Source: OCS116 cluster bacterium (lineage in GTDB: Bacteria; Pseudomonadota; Alphaproteobacteria; Rhizobiales; OSC116). Taken from it: a stretch of 8,411 nt of DNA. The notes under the pieces are model-generated. The model worked only from the letters and a program-made list of their open reading frames with translations, was not told where the DNA came from and searched no databases. Made by a program: the position numbers and the translations under genes. The DNA is taken from positions 1 to 8,411 of the forward strand of contig NVUS02000043.1 of the NCBI GenBank assembly GCA_002402005.2, in the 5' to 3' direction. Shown here one piece after another: positions 1 to 6,376 of this stretch (within the stretch, counting starts at the first letter, position 1; every line of letters begins with the position of its first letter).

Positions 1-6
1 AATAAC

Positions 7-1104
7 CTATTTAAGCTTATTCATTTCAGCCAAAATGGCATCACCCATTTCAGATGTTGAACAAATCGCTTCGTCACCACGGGCAATGTCGCCAGTGCGC
101 AAACCAGATTCCAAAACATTTTGAATGGCTTCTTCAAGCATTTTGGCTTCGTCAGTCATTTTAAAGCTATATTTAAGCGCCATGCCAAAGCTTAAGATGG
201 TAGCGATTGGGTTGGCTAGGCCTTTGCCGGCAATGTCTGGTGCTGAGCCATGCACTGGTTCGTAAAGCGCTGGCAACTTGCCGTCTTTTTCTGCACCCAA
301 AGAGGCTGAAGGCAACATGCCCAATGAGCCGGTGAGCATGGCAGCAATGTCAGATAAAATGTCACCGAACAAGTTGTCCGTTACGATCACATCAAATTGT
401 TTGGGTGTGCGCACGAGTTGCATGGCACAATTGTCGGCTAGCATATGTTCTAACGTCATGTCGGCATATTCTTCGGCGTGTACTTTGGTTGCAACGTCTT
501 TCCACAATAGGCCGCTTTCCATAACATTATGTTTTTCAACTGACATCACGCGGCTGTCGCGCACTTTGGCCAATTCGAAAGCCACCCGCACCACACGTTC
601 GATTTCATAAGTATCATAAACTTGAGTATTGACGCCGCGTTGTTGGCCGTTGCCCAAATCGGTAATGCCGCGAGGCTCGCCAAAATAAACGCCGCCGGTA
701 AGTTCGCGTACGATTAAGATGTCCAAACCTTCAACAAGTTCGCGTTTTAGTGATGAGGCATCGGCAAGTTGATCAAAACAAACCGCGGGGCGAAGATTGG
801 CAAACAAGCCCATATCTTTACGCAAGCGCAATAGGCCAGCTTCTGGCCGCACTTCATAACCGATATTTTCCCACTGAGCGCCACCAACGGCACCAAAGAT
901 AACGGCATCGGCTGCAATGGCTTTTTCCATAGTCTCATCTGAGATAGATTGACCGTGGCTTTCATATGCCGCGCCACCAACAAGATCGGTTTCGGTTGCA
1001 AAATCGGCACCATTGTCATTAAACCATGCAATAATGCGCTCCACTTGCGCCATAACTTCAGGGCCAATGCCATCACCAGGTAGTAGAAGTAGATTAGTTG
1101 CCAT
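7..1104 (-). CDS. leuB: 3-isopropylmalate dehydrogenase
   Basis: LeuB carries out the NAD-dependent oxidative decarboxylation of 3-isopropylmalate to 2-oxoisocaproate, the third committed step of leucine synthesis, in the cytosol. The 365-residue product has the usual family length. It opens with the LLLPGDGIGPEV motif (residues 6-17). The substrate-binding arginines sit in RLRKDMGLFANLRP (92-106) and VRELTGG (132-138), with the catalytic Tyr140 and Lys191 (VEKHNVM). The metal-binding aspartates are in DNLFGDILSD (243-252), and the NAD-binding loop is EPVHGSAPDIAG (282-293). The start is preceded by GGAG eight bases upstream. No gene lies immediately upstream, because a 541-base gap with an inverted repeat separates it from queF, so it probably has its own promoter. 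The reading frame is intact and the identification is secure. Confidence 0.97.
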   Translation of the reverse strand: MATNLLLLPGDGIGPEVMAQVERIIAWFNDNGADFATETDLVGGAAYESHGQSISDETMEKAIAADAVIFGAVGGAQWENIGYEVRPEAGLLRLRKDMGLFANLRPAVCFDQLADASSLKRELVEGLDILIVRELTGGVYFGEPRGITDLGNGQQRGVNTQVYDTYEIERVVRVAFELAKVRDSRVMSVEKHNVMESGLLWKDVATKVHAEEYADMTLEHMLADNCAMQLVRTPKQFDVIVTDNLFGDILSDIAAMLTGSLGMLPSASLGAEKDGKLPALYEPVHGSAPDIAGKGLANPIATILSFGMALKYSFKMTDEAKMLEEAIQNVLESGLRTGDIARGDEAICSTSEMGDAILAEMNKLK

Positions 1105-1138
1105 TGTGAATGCTCCGATAGTTATGTAATGAATTTGT

Positions 1139-1163
1139 TAGGCTTTTCTAGCCTATGATAGGC
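1139..1163 (-). promoter_or_regulatory. Overlapping hairpins in the leuB leader
   Basis: Between the repeat element and the leuB start lie two mutually exclusive inverted repeats. TAGGCT (1139-1144) can pair with AGCCTA (1150-1155). GCCTAT (1151-1156) can instead pair with ATAGGC (1158-1163), giving a near-perfect 13-base palindrome. The shared middle segment means only one can form at a time. The palindrome could be a regulator operator, or the pair could be a small leader switch. No U-run follows on the minus strand, so an intrinsic terminator is unlikely. The function is inferred only from symmetry and position. Confidence 0.3.
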
Positions 1164-1204
1164 ACAATGTGAAGCAGAAACTAACTCACCCCTACCGCAT
1201 ACCC

Positions 1205-1361
1205 CTTGTATCCACAAAACGTGCCGTTCAGTGAGCGCGAGTGCGGGCGTTCGAAGCCGCTGCCAGCTAACGCGCGGTCGGCTAGAGAGCGTAGCGAACG
1301 CACGCAAGTGTCAACAGTGAGCTTAAGCGAACGTATAAATGAAGTACCTGAGTATAGGCAG
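1205..1361 (+). repeat. Dispersed repeat arm A
   Basis: This is the left arm of a long inverted repeat in the queF-leuB gap. From 1229 to 1361 it matches the reverse complement of arm B (1471-1595) almost base for base. Differences are a handful of substitutions and short indels, chiefly a variable block at 1286-1300. Weaker similarity continues outward to about 1205, through the shared word GTATCCA. It contains the invariant core ACGCGCGGTCGGCTAG at 1270-1285 that recurs in all four arms of this window, and the word GCGAACGTATAAATG shared with arms B and C. No protein is supported here. Any open frame crossing it is a by-product of the repeat. Confidence 0.88.
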
Positions 1362-1470
1362 TATAGCTAACTTTCTAGTGTCTTTAGCGGCGGCAAATGC
1401 GACTTCATTGGTTGAGATTCCCGCGCAAACCATCCCCATCACAACTTTTCGGCAGATTCATGGTGGCATC

Positions 1471-1621
1471 CTGCCTATGCTCGCGTACTTCATTTATACG
1501 TTCGCCTTAAGGCTCACTGTTAGCACTTGCGTGCTGCGCTAGCCGACCGCGCGTTAGCTGGCAGTGGCTTCGAACGCCCGCACTCGCGCTCACTGATATG
1601 ACCTTTGCTTGGATACGAAGG
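1471..1621 (-). repeat. Dispersed repeat arm B
   Basis: This is the right arm of the inverted pair with arm A, in the opposite orientation. The close match spans 1471-1595, and diverged similarity extends to about 1621, close to the queF stop. The invariant core lies at 1539-1554 as its complement. Where arm A has GCTTAAGC this arm has the longer perfect palindrome GCCTTAAGGC (1506-1515 region). The symmetry is therefore kept although the sequence changed. Confidence 0.88.
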
Positions 1622-1645
1622 CAGATAGAAATACTGAATTTGCTT

Positions 1646-2113
1646 CTACCCACGCCCACGATAAGTCGGCACGCCTTGGTCTTGCACCCAAACACCTGCG
1701 GGGATTTCGCCAGTTTGATAAAACACATCAATCGGGATGCCGCCGCGTGGGTACCAATAGCCGCCGATGCGTAGCCATTTTGGATCGAGCAGATCTGCTA
1801 GTTTGCGGGCGATGCTGACTGTGCAATCTTCATGAAATGCACCATGATTGCGGAATGCGCCGAGGTATAATTTAAGGCTTTTGCTTTCAACCAACCAATC
1901 ACCGGGGATATAATCAATCACCAAATGGGCGAAATCGGGTTGGCCGGTCATCGGGCATAATGAGGTGAATTCGGGTGCTGTAAATCGCACGGCATAATCG
2001 ACATCGGCTTGCGGGTTTTGCACCCGCTCCAGAATGTCTTGCTCTGGGTCTGTCGGCAGCTCTGTATGAGAACCAAGGCTTTTTAGGTTTTTATAGATAT
2101 CTTCTTTAGACAT
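1646..2113 (-). CDS. queF: NADPH-dependent preQ0 reductase (7-cyano-7-deazaguanine reductase)
   Basis: QueF reduces the nitrile of preQ0 to the aminomethyl group of preQ1, the base later inserted into tRNA by Tgt. At 155 residues this is the short unimodular (YkvM-like) type rather than the long two-domain enterobacterial type. The nucleophilic cysteine is Cys53 in SLCPMTGQPDF, with Asp60 in the same segment. The family signature ESKSLKLY lies at 76-83, and the substrate-binding His94-Glu95 pair is in FHED. The ATG follows the queE stop after a single base, so translation is probably coupled. It is the last gene of the que operon, and its product is the likely ligand of the leader riboswitch upstream of queC. 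Confidence 0.96.
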   Translation of the reverse strand: MSKEDIYKNLKSLGSHTELPTDPEQDILERVQNPQADVDYAVRFTAPEFTSLCPMTGQPDFAHLVIDYIPGDWLVESKSLKLYLGAFRNHGAFHEDCTVSIARKLADLLDPKWLRIGGYWYPRGGIPIDVFYQTGEIPAGVWVQDQGVPTYRGRG

Positions 2114-2114
2114 T

Positions 2115-2861
2115 TTAAACTCCGAGTTGGTTGCCCCATAACAGGACGTGAAGTTGCGGAAGTATGGTGACGTTATACCAAGAATCAGCGTTGACCCAAT
2201 CGATCAGCTCGCGCATTTTAGCATGTAATGCTTCTTTATCAACGGGTGCGTTGGGGTCGGTATCATCATTGCCGATGGACAGGAATAAAGGCAGATTAGG
2301 GTAGCGTTTGGCGACATCGCGCGCATAGGCATAATCGGCGCGGTCAAAAACCACCACTTTAAGTGAGGTTTCAACTTTATCTGCCACCGCAATGCATTTG
2401 TCCAATTTCGTCCAATCGGTAGCTTCGCCGGATGAAGGCGGTTTCGGACTGAGTGTGAGTTGATCGAGTAAGCCGAACCAATCTTTAGACACGCTGCCTT
2501 GGGTTTCCATCGAAAATGTATGGCCTTTGGCTTTGCCCAACACTAAAAATTCTTCGAGCTGTTGAATGGCGGGGTTGCCGCCAGAAATGGTGATGAGGAT
2601 CGGCGCACCACCTGTCAGCTCATCAATCTTGGTCAAAATCTCAACCGCGGTCATTTTTGCCCATTCATGTGCATATTGCTTGCCAACGGCATGCATGGTA
2701 TCGCACCATAGGCAGCGATAATCGCAGCCGCCGAAACGCACAAAAACCGTAGGGCGGCCAATATAAGCCCCCTCGCCCTGAATGGTCGGGCCGAAAATTT
2801 CGACCACGCGCAGGGTTTTGCTTTTGGCAATTTCTAATTCGGGGCGCAGCAGCTCATTCAT
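2115..2861 (-). CDS. queE: 7-carboxy-7-deazaguanine synthase (radical SAM)
   Basis: QueE is a radical S-adenosylmethionine enzyme that contracts 6-carboxytetrahydropterin to 7-carboxy-7-deazaguanine. The iron-sulfur cluster cysteines are Cys46, Cys50 and Cys53 in CDYRCLWC, a CxxxCxxC spacing. EIFGPTIQGEGAYIGRP (21-37) is typical of the family N-terminus, and SGGNP (93-97) and LSPKPPSSG (137-145) are further family motifs. The start at 2861 gives 248 residues and is preferred over an in-frame ATG six codons upstream. At 2861 the ATG overlaps the queD TGA as ATGA, the standard coupled arrangement, and the conserved sequence begins after it. Confidence 0.96.
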   Translation of the reverse strand: MNELLRPELEIAKSKTLRVVEIFGPTIQGEGAYIGRPTVFVRFGGCDYRCLWCDTMHAVGKQYAHEWAKMTAVEILTKIDELTGGAPILITISGGNPAIQQLEEFLVLGKAKGHTFSMETQGSVSKDWFGLLDQLTLSPKPPSSGEATDWTKLDKCIAVADKVETSLKVVVFDRADYAYARDVAKRYPNLPLFLSIGNDDTDPNAPVDKEALHAKMRELIDWVNADSWYNVTILPQLHVLLWGNQLGV

Positions 2862-3214
2862 GGCCGATATTCCGCCCATGTTTTGGCGGTTTCGGACACA
2901 CGTACAGCGCTAACTTCTGACCATTTTTGCTTTGACCAATCGTAAAAATGTTTAGCCAAAAGCTCAGATGTTGTTGGCACATCACCAAAAATATCGTTGA
3001 GATATTGGTGATCAAATGTGCCATCAATATAGTTTTTCAACGGCGTTAAATCGCGGAAATCGACCACAAAGCCATTGTCGCTGACCTGCTCAGATTTCAA
3101 CTCAATGGTCACAATATAATTATGCCCATGTAAGCGATAACAGGGGTGGTCTTCGGCCAGAGTCAGTAACCGATGCGCGGCAGAAAAATGAAATTCTTTT
3201 GAAATGGTGAACAT
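2858..3214 (-). CDS. queD: 6-carboxy-5,6,7,8-tetrahydropterin synthase
   Basis: QueD converts 7,8-dihydroneopterin triphosphate to 6-carboxytetrahydropterin, the substrate of QueE. The protein is 118 residues, normal for the family. Zinc ligands are His14 (FSAAH) and His29 and His31 (RLHGHNY). Catalytic Cys25 is in DHPCYRLHG, the Asp68-His69 pair is in FDHQYLN, and Glu108 is in the C-terminal SETAKTWAEY. The ATG at 3214 is chosen over an in-frame upstream ATG at 3247. The shorter protein begins with the conserved FTISKEFHFSAAH, its ATG overlaps the queC stop as TAATG, and a strong GAGGAGG Shine-Dalgarno lies about ten bases before it, inside queC. Confidence 0.95.
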   Translation of the reverse strand: MFTISKEFHFSAAHRLLTLAEDHPCYRLHGHNYIVTIELKSEQVSDNGFVVDFRDLTPLKNYIDGTFDHQYLNDIFGDVPTTSELLAKHFYDWSKQKWSEVSAVRVSETAKTWAEYRP

Positions 3215-3912
3215 TAGCTTGCTGCCTCCTCTACAACGCCCTGCCAAAAATCTGGATCGGCATAGATAGTTGGGTCGGCATAACCTGCTAAGTCAAACGC
3301 TTCGCGCCGTTCGACACATGTGCCGCAACGGCCGCAATGTAAATCGCCACCTTTATAGCATGACCAAGATTTTGTATGGTCGACATTCAACGCCTTGGCA
3401 TCTGTCGCAATGTCGGCCTTAGAGGCGTTGACATAAGGTGCGTAAATATCAATATCGGCATAACCTTCGAGCGCCATTTTTTGCATTTTGGCAAACGCCG
3501 CGATAAAATCAGGTCGGCAATCTGGGTAAATAAAATGGTCACCACCATGCACCGCTAACGCCACGCGTTTTAGCTTATGCGTGGCGGCCAAACCATAGGC
3601 GATGGATAGCATAATCACATTGCGGTTGGGCACCATGGTTACTTTCATGCTGGCTTCGGCATAATGCCCATCTGGCACATCAACATTGCCAGTGAGGGCT
3701 GTGCCGGTAAATTGCTTACCAATGTTGGACATATCAATCAAGGTGAATGGCACATCTAAATCGGCCGCGCAATTGCGGGCAAAATCGATTTCTTTCACAT
3801 GACGTTGGCCATAATCAAAGGTGAGAATGTGAGATAAATTGCCTTGATCGGCTATTTTATGTGCGAGCGTAATGCTATCCATTCCGCCCGAACAGATGAC
3901 AAGTGTCTGCAT
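3214..3912 (-). CDS. queC: 7-cyano-7-deazaguanine (preQ0) synthase
   Basis: QueC uses ATP and ammonia to turn 7-carboxy-7-deazaguanine into the nitrile preQ0. It has the N-type ATP pyrophosphatase loop SGGMDS (8-13), the family motif PNRN (95-98), the GGDHFIYPDCRPDF segment (123-136), and a C-terminal zinc site of Cys185, Cys193, Cys196 and Cys199 (SCYKGG then CGRCGTC). The length of 232 residues is normal. It is the first gene of queC-D-E-F. Its AGGA Shine-Dalgarno (3921-3924) lies in the 3' tail of the predicted preQ1 riboswitch, so its translation start is the likely control point of the operon. Confidence 0.97.
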   Translation of the reverse strand: MQTLVICSGGMDSITLAHKIADQGNLSHILTFDYGQRHVKEIDFARNCAADLDVPFTLIDMSNIGKQFTGTALTGNVDVPDGHYAEASMKVTMVPNRNVIMLSIAYGLAATHKLKRVALAVHGGDHFIYPDCRPDFIAAFAKMQKMALEGYADIDIYAPYVNASKADIATDAKALNVDHTKSWSCYKGGDLHCGRCGTCVERREAFDLAGYADPTIYADPDFWQGVVEEAAS

Positions 3913-3918
3913 CGGTAA

Positions 3919-3969
3919 TTTCCTGTTTTATCCGGGTGGTTCTCGACCGGTGATGCATATGAAGCATCA
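3919..3969 (-). promoter_or_regulatory. preQ1-I-like riboswitch, queC leader
   Basis: On the transcript, CCGG (3950-3947) pairs with CCGG (3935-3932) to close an 11-base loop. An A-rich tail AUAAAACAGGAAA follows. This is the H-type pseudoknot layout of preQ1-I aptamers. As in the Thermoanaerobacter tengcongensis aptamer (from memory), a U directly follows the 5' stem strand, a C directly precedes the 3' stem strand, and the tail reads AAAAC before the purine-rich end. The tail contains the queC Shine-Dalgarno, so ligand binding should hide it (translational OFF). A further stem TGATGC/GCATCA (3969-3964 with 3956-3951) sits just 5'. The loop-tail helix looks short, which is the main weakness. 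Confidence 0.72.
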
Positions 3970-3985
3970 AAAATGTATTTTCGCG

Positions 3986-4014
3986 TTTATATAGTGAGCA
4001 TCAAATAAAAGCAA
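3986..4014 (-). promoter_or_regulatory. Promoter of the queCDEF operon
   Basis: A sigma-70-like promoter reads TTGCTT (4014-4009), a 17-base spacer, then TATAAA (3991-3986). Transcription would begin near 3979, giving a leader of about 65 bases that contains the small hairpin and the riboswitch in full. The fit between promoter position and riboswitch supports both calls. Confidence 0.6.
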
Positions 4015-4049
4015 GCGCTGAATTCCAGCATATCCGTTGTTTGCAGCGC
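4002..4049 (-). terminator. Possible terminator after leuA-membrane protein unit
   Basis: Downstream of the small membrane gene, GCGCTG (4049-4044 on the transcript) can pair with CAGCGC (4020-4015), followed by UUGCUUUUAUUU. The loop is long (23 bases) and the U-tract is interrupted, so termination would be weak. The U-rich tail coincides with the -35 region of the que promoter. Read-through from leuA into que is possible. Confidence 0.3.
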
Positions 4050-4060
4050 CGATTGTTTTT

Positions 4061-4363
4061 TCACCACCAGCTGCCAAAAATTAAAAATATCCCAAGGCCT
4101 AAATTTGCCATGCCCATAACGGCAAACAAGATTGGAAAATATTTCGAAAATGATTTTTGCCTATTTTGCGGTTCTACCAATTCATAACGTTTGTGCAAAA
4201 CATAGGCCATAACCAGTAAAAACGAGCCCAAAAACATGCCGCGCAAATGTTGAGCCAACTCGACATCATGTTTATAATAAATATAGGTACATATAACCAT
4301 TCCCAATACGGAAACAGCTGCCAAAGGGTTTTTTAATAATGTTTTGTCGAGTATTAAAGCCAT
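4061..4363 (-). CDS. Small three-helix membrane protein, unknown function
   Basis: I do not recognise this 100-residue protein. It shows three hydrophobic stretches likely to span the membrane, at about residues 13-30, 42-57 and 75-97. A charged, Gln/Arg/Lys-rich connector (about 58-74) separates the second and third, and the protein ends in GSWW. There is no signal-peptide cleavage pattern and no catalytic motif. The ATG lies six bases after the leuA stop, with AGGA four bases before it, so it is probably co-transcribed and coupled with leuA. Composition is like the neighbouring host genes. The reading frame, ribosome-binding site and membrane pattern make a real gene likely. Its role, perhaps unrelated to leucine, is unknown. 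Confidence 0.75.
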   Translation of the reverse strand: MALILDKTLLKNPLAAVSVLGMVICTYIYYKHDVELAQHLRGMFLGSFLLVMAYVLHKRYELVEPQNRQKSFSKYFPILFAVMGMANLGLGIFLIFGSWW

Positions 4364-4369
4364 ATTATC

Positions 4370-6037
4370 CTAGCCCATCCGATTATATGCAGAGAGCAAT
4401 CCCTTAATCGATGCTTTAATCACATCTGTATCTTGACCGACACCATAATATTCTTGATCAGCATCAGAAACCAAAGAAATATACGCCGCAGCAAGCGCCC
4501 CGCTGCCGCTGGACAAAGTATGTTCCTCATAATCCCGCAGGCTAAATTTGGCATGCATTTGATTGCGAAAACCGTTGGCGAAGGCATTGATCGGGCCAGA
4601 ACCTTCGGAGATAATTTCCACATCTTTGCCGGTTGGGGTGATTATTTTGGCGGTAATGCCGATTTTTTCGCCGCGTTCATCAACCGAATGATAATTAAAC
4701 GACTTTAATGAATAGCCACTATCTTGCTCGATATATTCGCTGGAAAAAGCTTGCCAAACATGTTCGGGCAAGATTTCTTGTGCGGTTTCATCGGCAATTT
4801 TTTGAATGACCCGCGAAAATTCGATTTGCATTTGTTTGGGTAATTTAAAGCCAAACCTAGTTTCCAAAATATAAGCAATGCCGCTTTTGCCAGACTGGCT
4901 ATTGATCCGGATGGTGGTTTCGTAAGAGCGGCCAATGTCGTTTGGATCGAGTGGTAAATACGGTACATCCCAGTGGTTTCTTTGCTCAGATTTATGCGCA
5001 TCCAAACCTTTTTTGATGGCATCTTGATGAGAGCCAGACAAGGCGGTAAACACCAATTCGCCCGCATAAGGATGGCGCGGATGGGTCGCCATTTGGTTGC
5101 ATTGTTCAACGATTTTGACGATTTCGGGCAGATTGGTAAAATCTAATTCGGGGTCAATGCCCTGTGTGAATAGGTTCAGCCCAAGGGTGATGAGATCGGC
5201 ATTGCCCGTGCGCTCGCCATTACCCAAAAGTGTGCCTTCAACTCGGTCAGCCCCCGCCAATATAGCCAGTTCGGTCGCAGCTTCCGCCCCACCACGGTCG
5301 TTATGAGTATGAACGCTTAAGATTATGCTATCGCGCCGCGCAAGATGCCGACCCATCCATTCGATTTGGTCGGCAAATATATTTGGTGAGGTCAGCTCAA
5401 CCGTTGCCGGCAAGTTGATGATCATCTTATGTTCTGGCGTTGGTTTCCATGTCTCAATAACCGCATTACAAACATCTGCTGCCACATCAAGCTCAGTGCC
5501 GGTAAAGCTTTCGGGCGAATATTCAAGCACCCACTCAGTCTCAGGGTGTAAGTCACAATGCCGCTGAATCATCCGCACGCCATCGCAAGCCAGCTCGGCA
5601 ATTTCCTTGGCCGATTTTTTAAACACATCGCGCCGTTGCGCCACAGAGGTTGAATTATACAAATGCACAATAACCTTACGCGCGCCTTTCATGGCCGCAA
5701 AGGTTTTTTCAATCAGATGCTCCCGCGCTTGCACCAAAACTTGCGGCACGACATCCTCAGGGATTAAATCATTCTCAATAATATGCCGCGCGAAATTAAA
5801 CTCAATTTCAGAAGCCGAGGGAAACCCAATTTCAATCTCTTTAAACCCAACCGCAAGCAGCAGATTATACATTTTCATCTTGCGATCATGATCCATCGGG
5901 TTGACCAAAGCCTGATTGCCATCCCGCAGATCAACCGCACACCAAATCGGCGCCCGCTCAATGGTTTTGTCCGGCCATGTCCGATCGCTCAATTTAAATT
6001 TATCGGCCGTTGCGTATTTTGAAAATGTGTTTTTCAT
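4370..6037 (-). CDS. leuA: 2-isopropylmalate synthase
   Basis: LeuA condenses 2-oxoisovalerate with acetyl-CoA, the first committed step of leucine synthesis and the usual point of leucine feedback inhibition. The 555-residue protein is the longer LeuA type (as in Corynebacterium and Mycobacterium, and many alphaproteobacteria). The DRE-TIM-metallolyase barrel carries VDLRDGNQ (35-42), with the metal-binding histidines His243 and His245 in SVHTHNDRGGAEAA and the GNGERTGNADL motif (272-282). A linker region leads to the C-terminal allosteric domain, about 440-555, with SEGSGPINAF (477-486) and SGSGALAAAY (510-519). No good Shine-Dalgarno is visible right before the ATG, although the conserved WPDKTIERAPIW segment supports the start region. 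A small membrane gene follows six bases downstream. Confidence 0.96.
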   Translation of the reverse strand: MKNTFSKYATADKFKLSDRTWPDKTIERAPIWCAVDLRDGNQALVNPMDHDRKMKMYNLLLAVGFKEIEIGFPSASEIEFNFARHIIENDLIPEDVVPQVLVQAREHLIEKTFAAMKGARKVIVHLYNSTSVAQRRDVFKKSAKEIAELACDGVRMIQRHCDLHPETEWVLEYSPESFTGTELDVAADVCNAVIETWKPTPEHKMIINLPATVELTSPNIFADQIEWMGRHLARRDSIILSVHTHNDRGGAEAATELAILAGADRVEGTLLGNGERTGNADLITLGLNLFTQGIDPELDFTNLPEIVKIVEQCNQMATHPRHPYAGELVFTALSGSHQDAIKKGLDAHKSEQRNHWDVPYLPLDPNDIGRSYETTIRINSQSGKSGIAYILETRFGFKLPKQMQIEFSRVIQKIADETAQEILPEHVWQAFSSEYIEQDSGYSLKSFNYHSVDERGEKIGITAKIITPTGKDVEIISEGSGPINAFANGFRNQMHAKFSLRDYEEHTLSSGSGALAAAYISLVSDADQEYYGVGQDTDVIKASIKGLLSAYNRMG

Positions 6038-6103
6038 CTTATCAATCTTGTAAATATTTTGCTCCGTATCAACCTACAATAAACGGCCAATAATGAAAAC
6101 AAA

Positions 6104-6132
6104 ATTATACAATGGAACACAGCAAACGCTGA
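6104..6132 (-). promoter_or_regulatory. Probable leuA promoter at repeat junction
   Basis: A perfect -10 hexamer TATAAT lies at 6109-6104 on the minus strand, giving a leader of roughly 60 bases before leuA. At the proper distance upstream (about 6127-6132) there is no good TTGACA match. That position lies at the outer edge of repeat arm C, so the -35 may have been supplied or altered by the repeat. No leucine-rich leader peptide is visible between the promoter and leuA. Confidence 0.45.
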
Positions 6133-6306
6133 GCTCCTATCCACCCCCAAGAATCCCAGCGATTCGGCGAGTGCGCCCAAAAGCCGCAAGGCAAACTCTG
6201 CGGCCGACGCGCGGTCGGCTAGCGCTTAAGCGCGCACGCAAGTGCTAACAGAGAGCGCAAGCGAACGTATAAATGCAGACTTCCAGAGTGTTGGCTGGAC
6301 TGCTAA
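6128..6306 (+). repeat. Dispersed repeat arm C
   Basis: This arm faces the ATPase gene from the leuA side. From about 6130 to 6222 it matches the reverse complement of arm D, including GCGATTCGG, GAGTGCGCCCAAAAGCCG and the core ACGCGCGGTCGGCTAG (6207-6222). Its inner half, from 6235, resembles arms A and B, with GCACGCAAGTGCTAACAG and GCGAACGTATAAATG, and diverged similarity runs to about 6306. The variable block after the core is a perfect 12-base palindrome here, GCGCTTAAGCGC (6222-6233). The outer half differs from A/B, so C and D form a subfamily. Confidence 0.85.
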
Positions 6307-6321
6307 ATGTCTTTTACTAGC

Positions 6322-6370
6322 TTATCGTCCTCATGGGTGTATTATAGTAGTATCAAATATCACGTAAGGA
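6322..6370 (+). promoter_or_regulatory. Candidate promoter and RBS of the ATPase gene
   Basis: AT-rich sequence just inside arm C holds a -10-like TATTAT at 6340-6345, with no convincing -35. The ribosome-binding site TAAGGA (6365-6370) is clear, six bases before the ATG at 6377, and it decides that start. The gene thus appears to carry its own expression signals within the element. Confidence 0.4.
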
Positions 6371-6376
6371 ATATCA

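Larger units (their letters stand above)
1205..1621. mobile_element. Empty inverted-repeat element (MITE-like)
   Basis: Arms A and B together make an element of about 417 bases whose 109-base centre (1362-1470) shows no convincing gene. It fills most of the gap between queF and leuB. The arms are far longer than insertion-sequence terminal repeats and there is no transposase, so at most it is a non-autonomous element. The same family, with a gene in its centre, recurs at 6128-8195. The mobile nature is an inference from multiple copies and inverted architecture. Target-site duplications could not be made out. Confidence 0.5.

Noticed and set aside
1339..1542. A 67-codon plus-strand open frame between leuB and queF
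   Set aside because: It runs through both inverted-repeat arms and the spacer, has no clear RBS, and its sequence is explained by the repeat.
1205..1621. CRISPR array or tRNA-like gene in the repeat regions
   Set aside because: Repeats are inverted and long, not short, direct and regularly spaced. No tRNA cloverleaf arms or TTCRANY-type T-loop in a suitable context were found.
2862..2879. Upstream in-frame ATG for queE
   Set aside because: It would overlap queD further and adds six residues with no family match. The ATGA overlap at 2858-2861 is the better coupled start.
3215..3247. Upstream in-frame ATG for queD
   Set aside because: The extra 11 residues are read from the end of queC and precede the conserved N-terminus. 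A strong GAGGAGG lies before the ATG at 3214.
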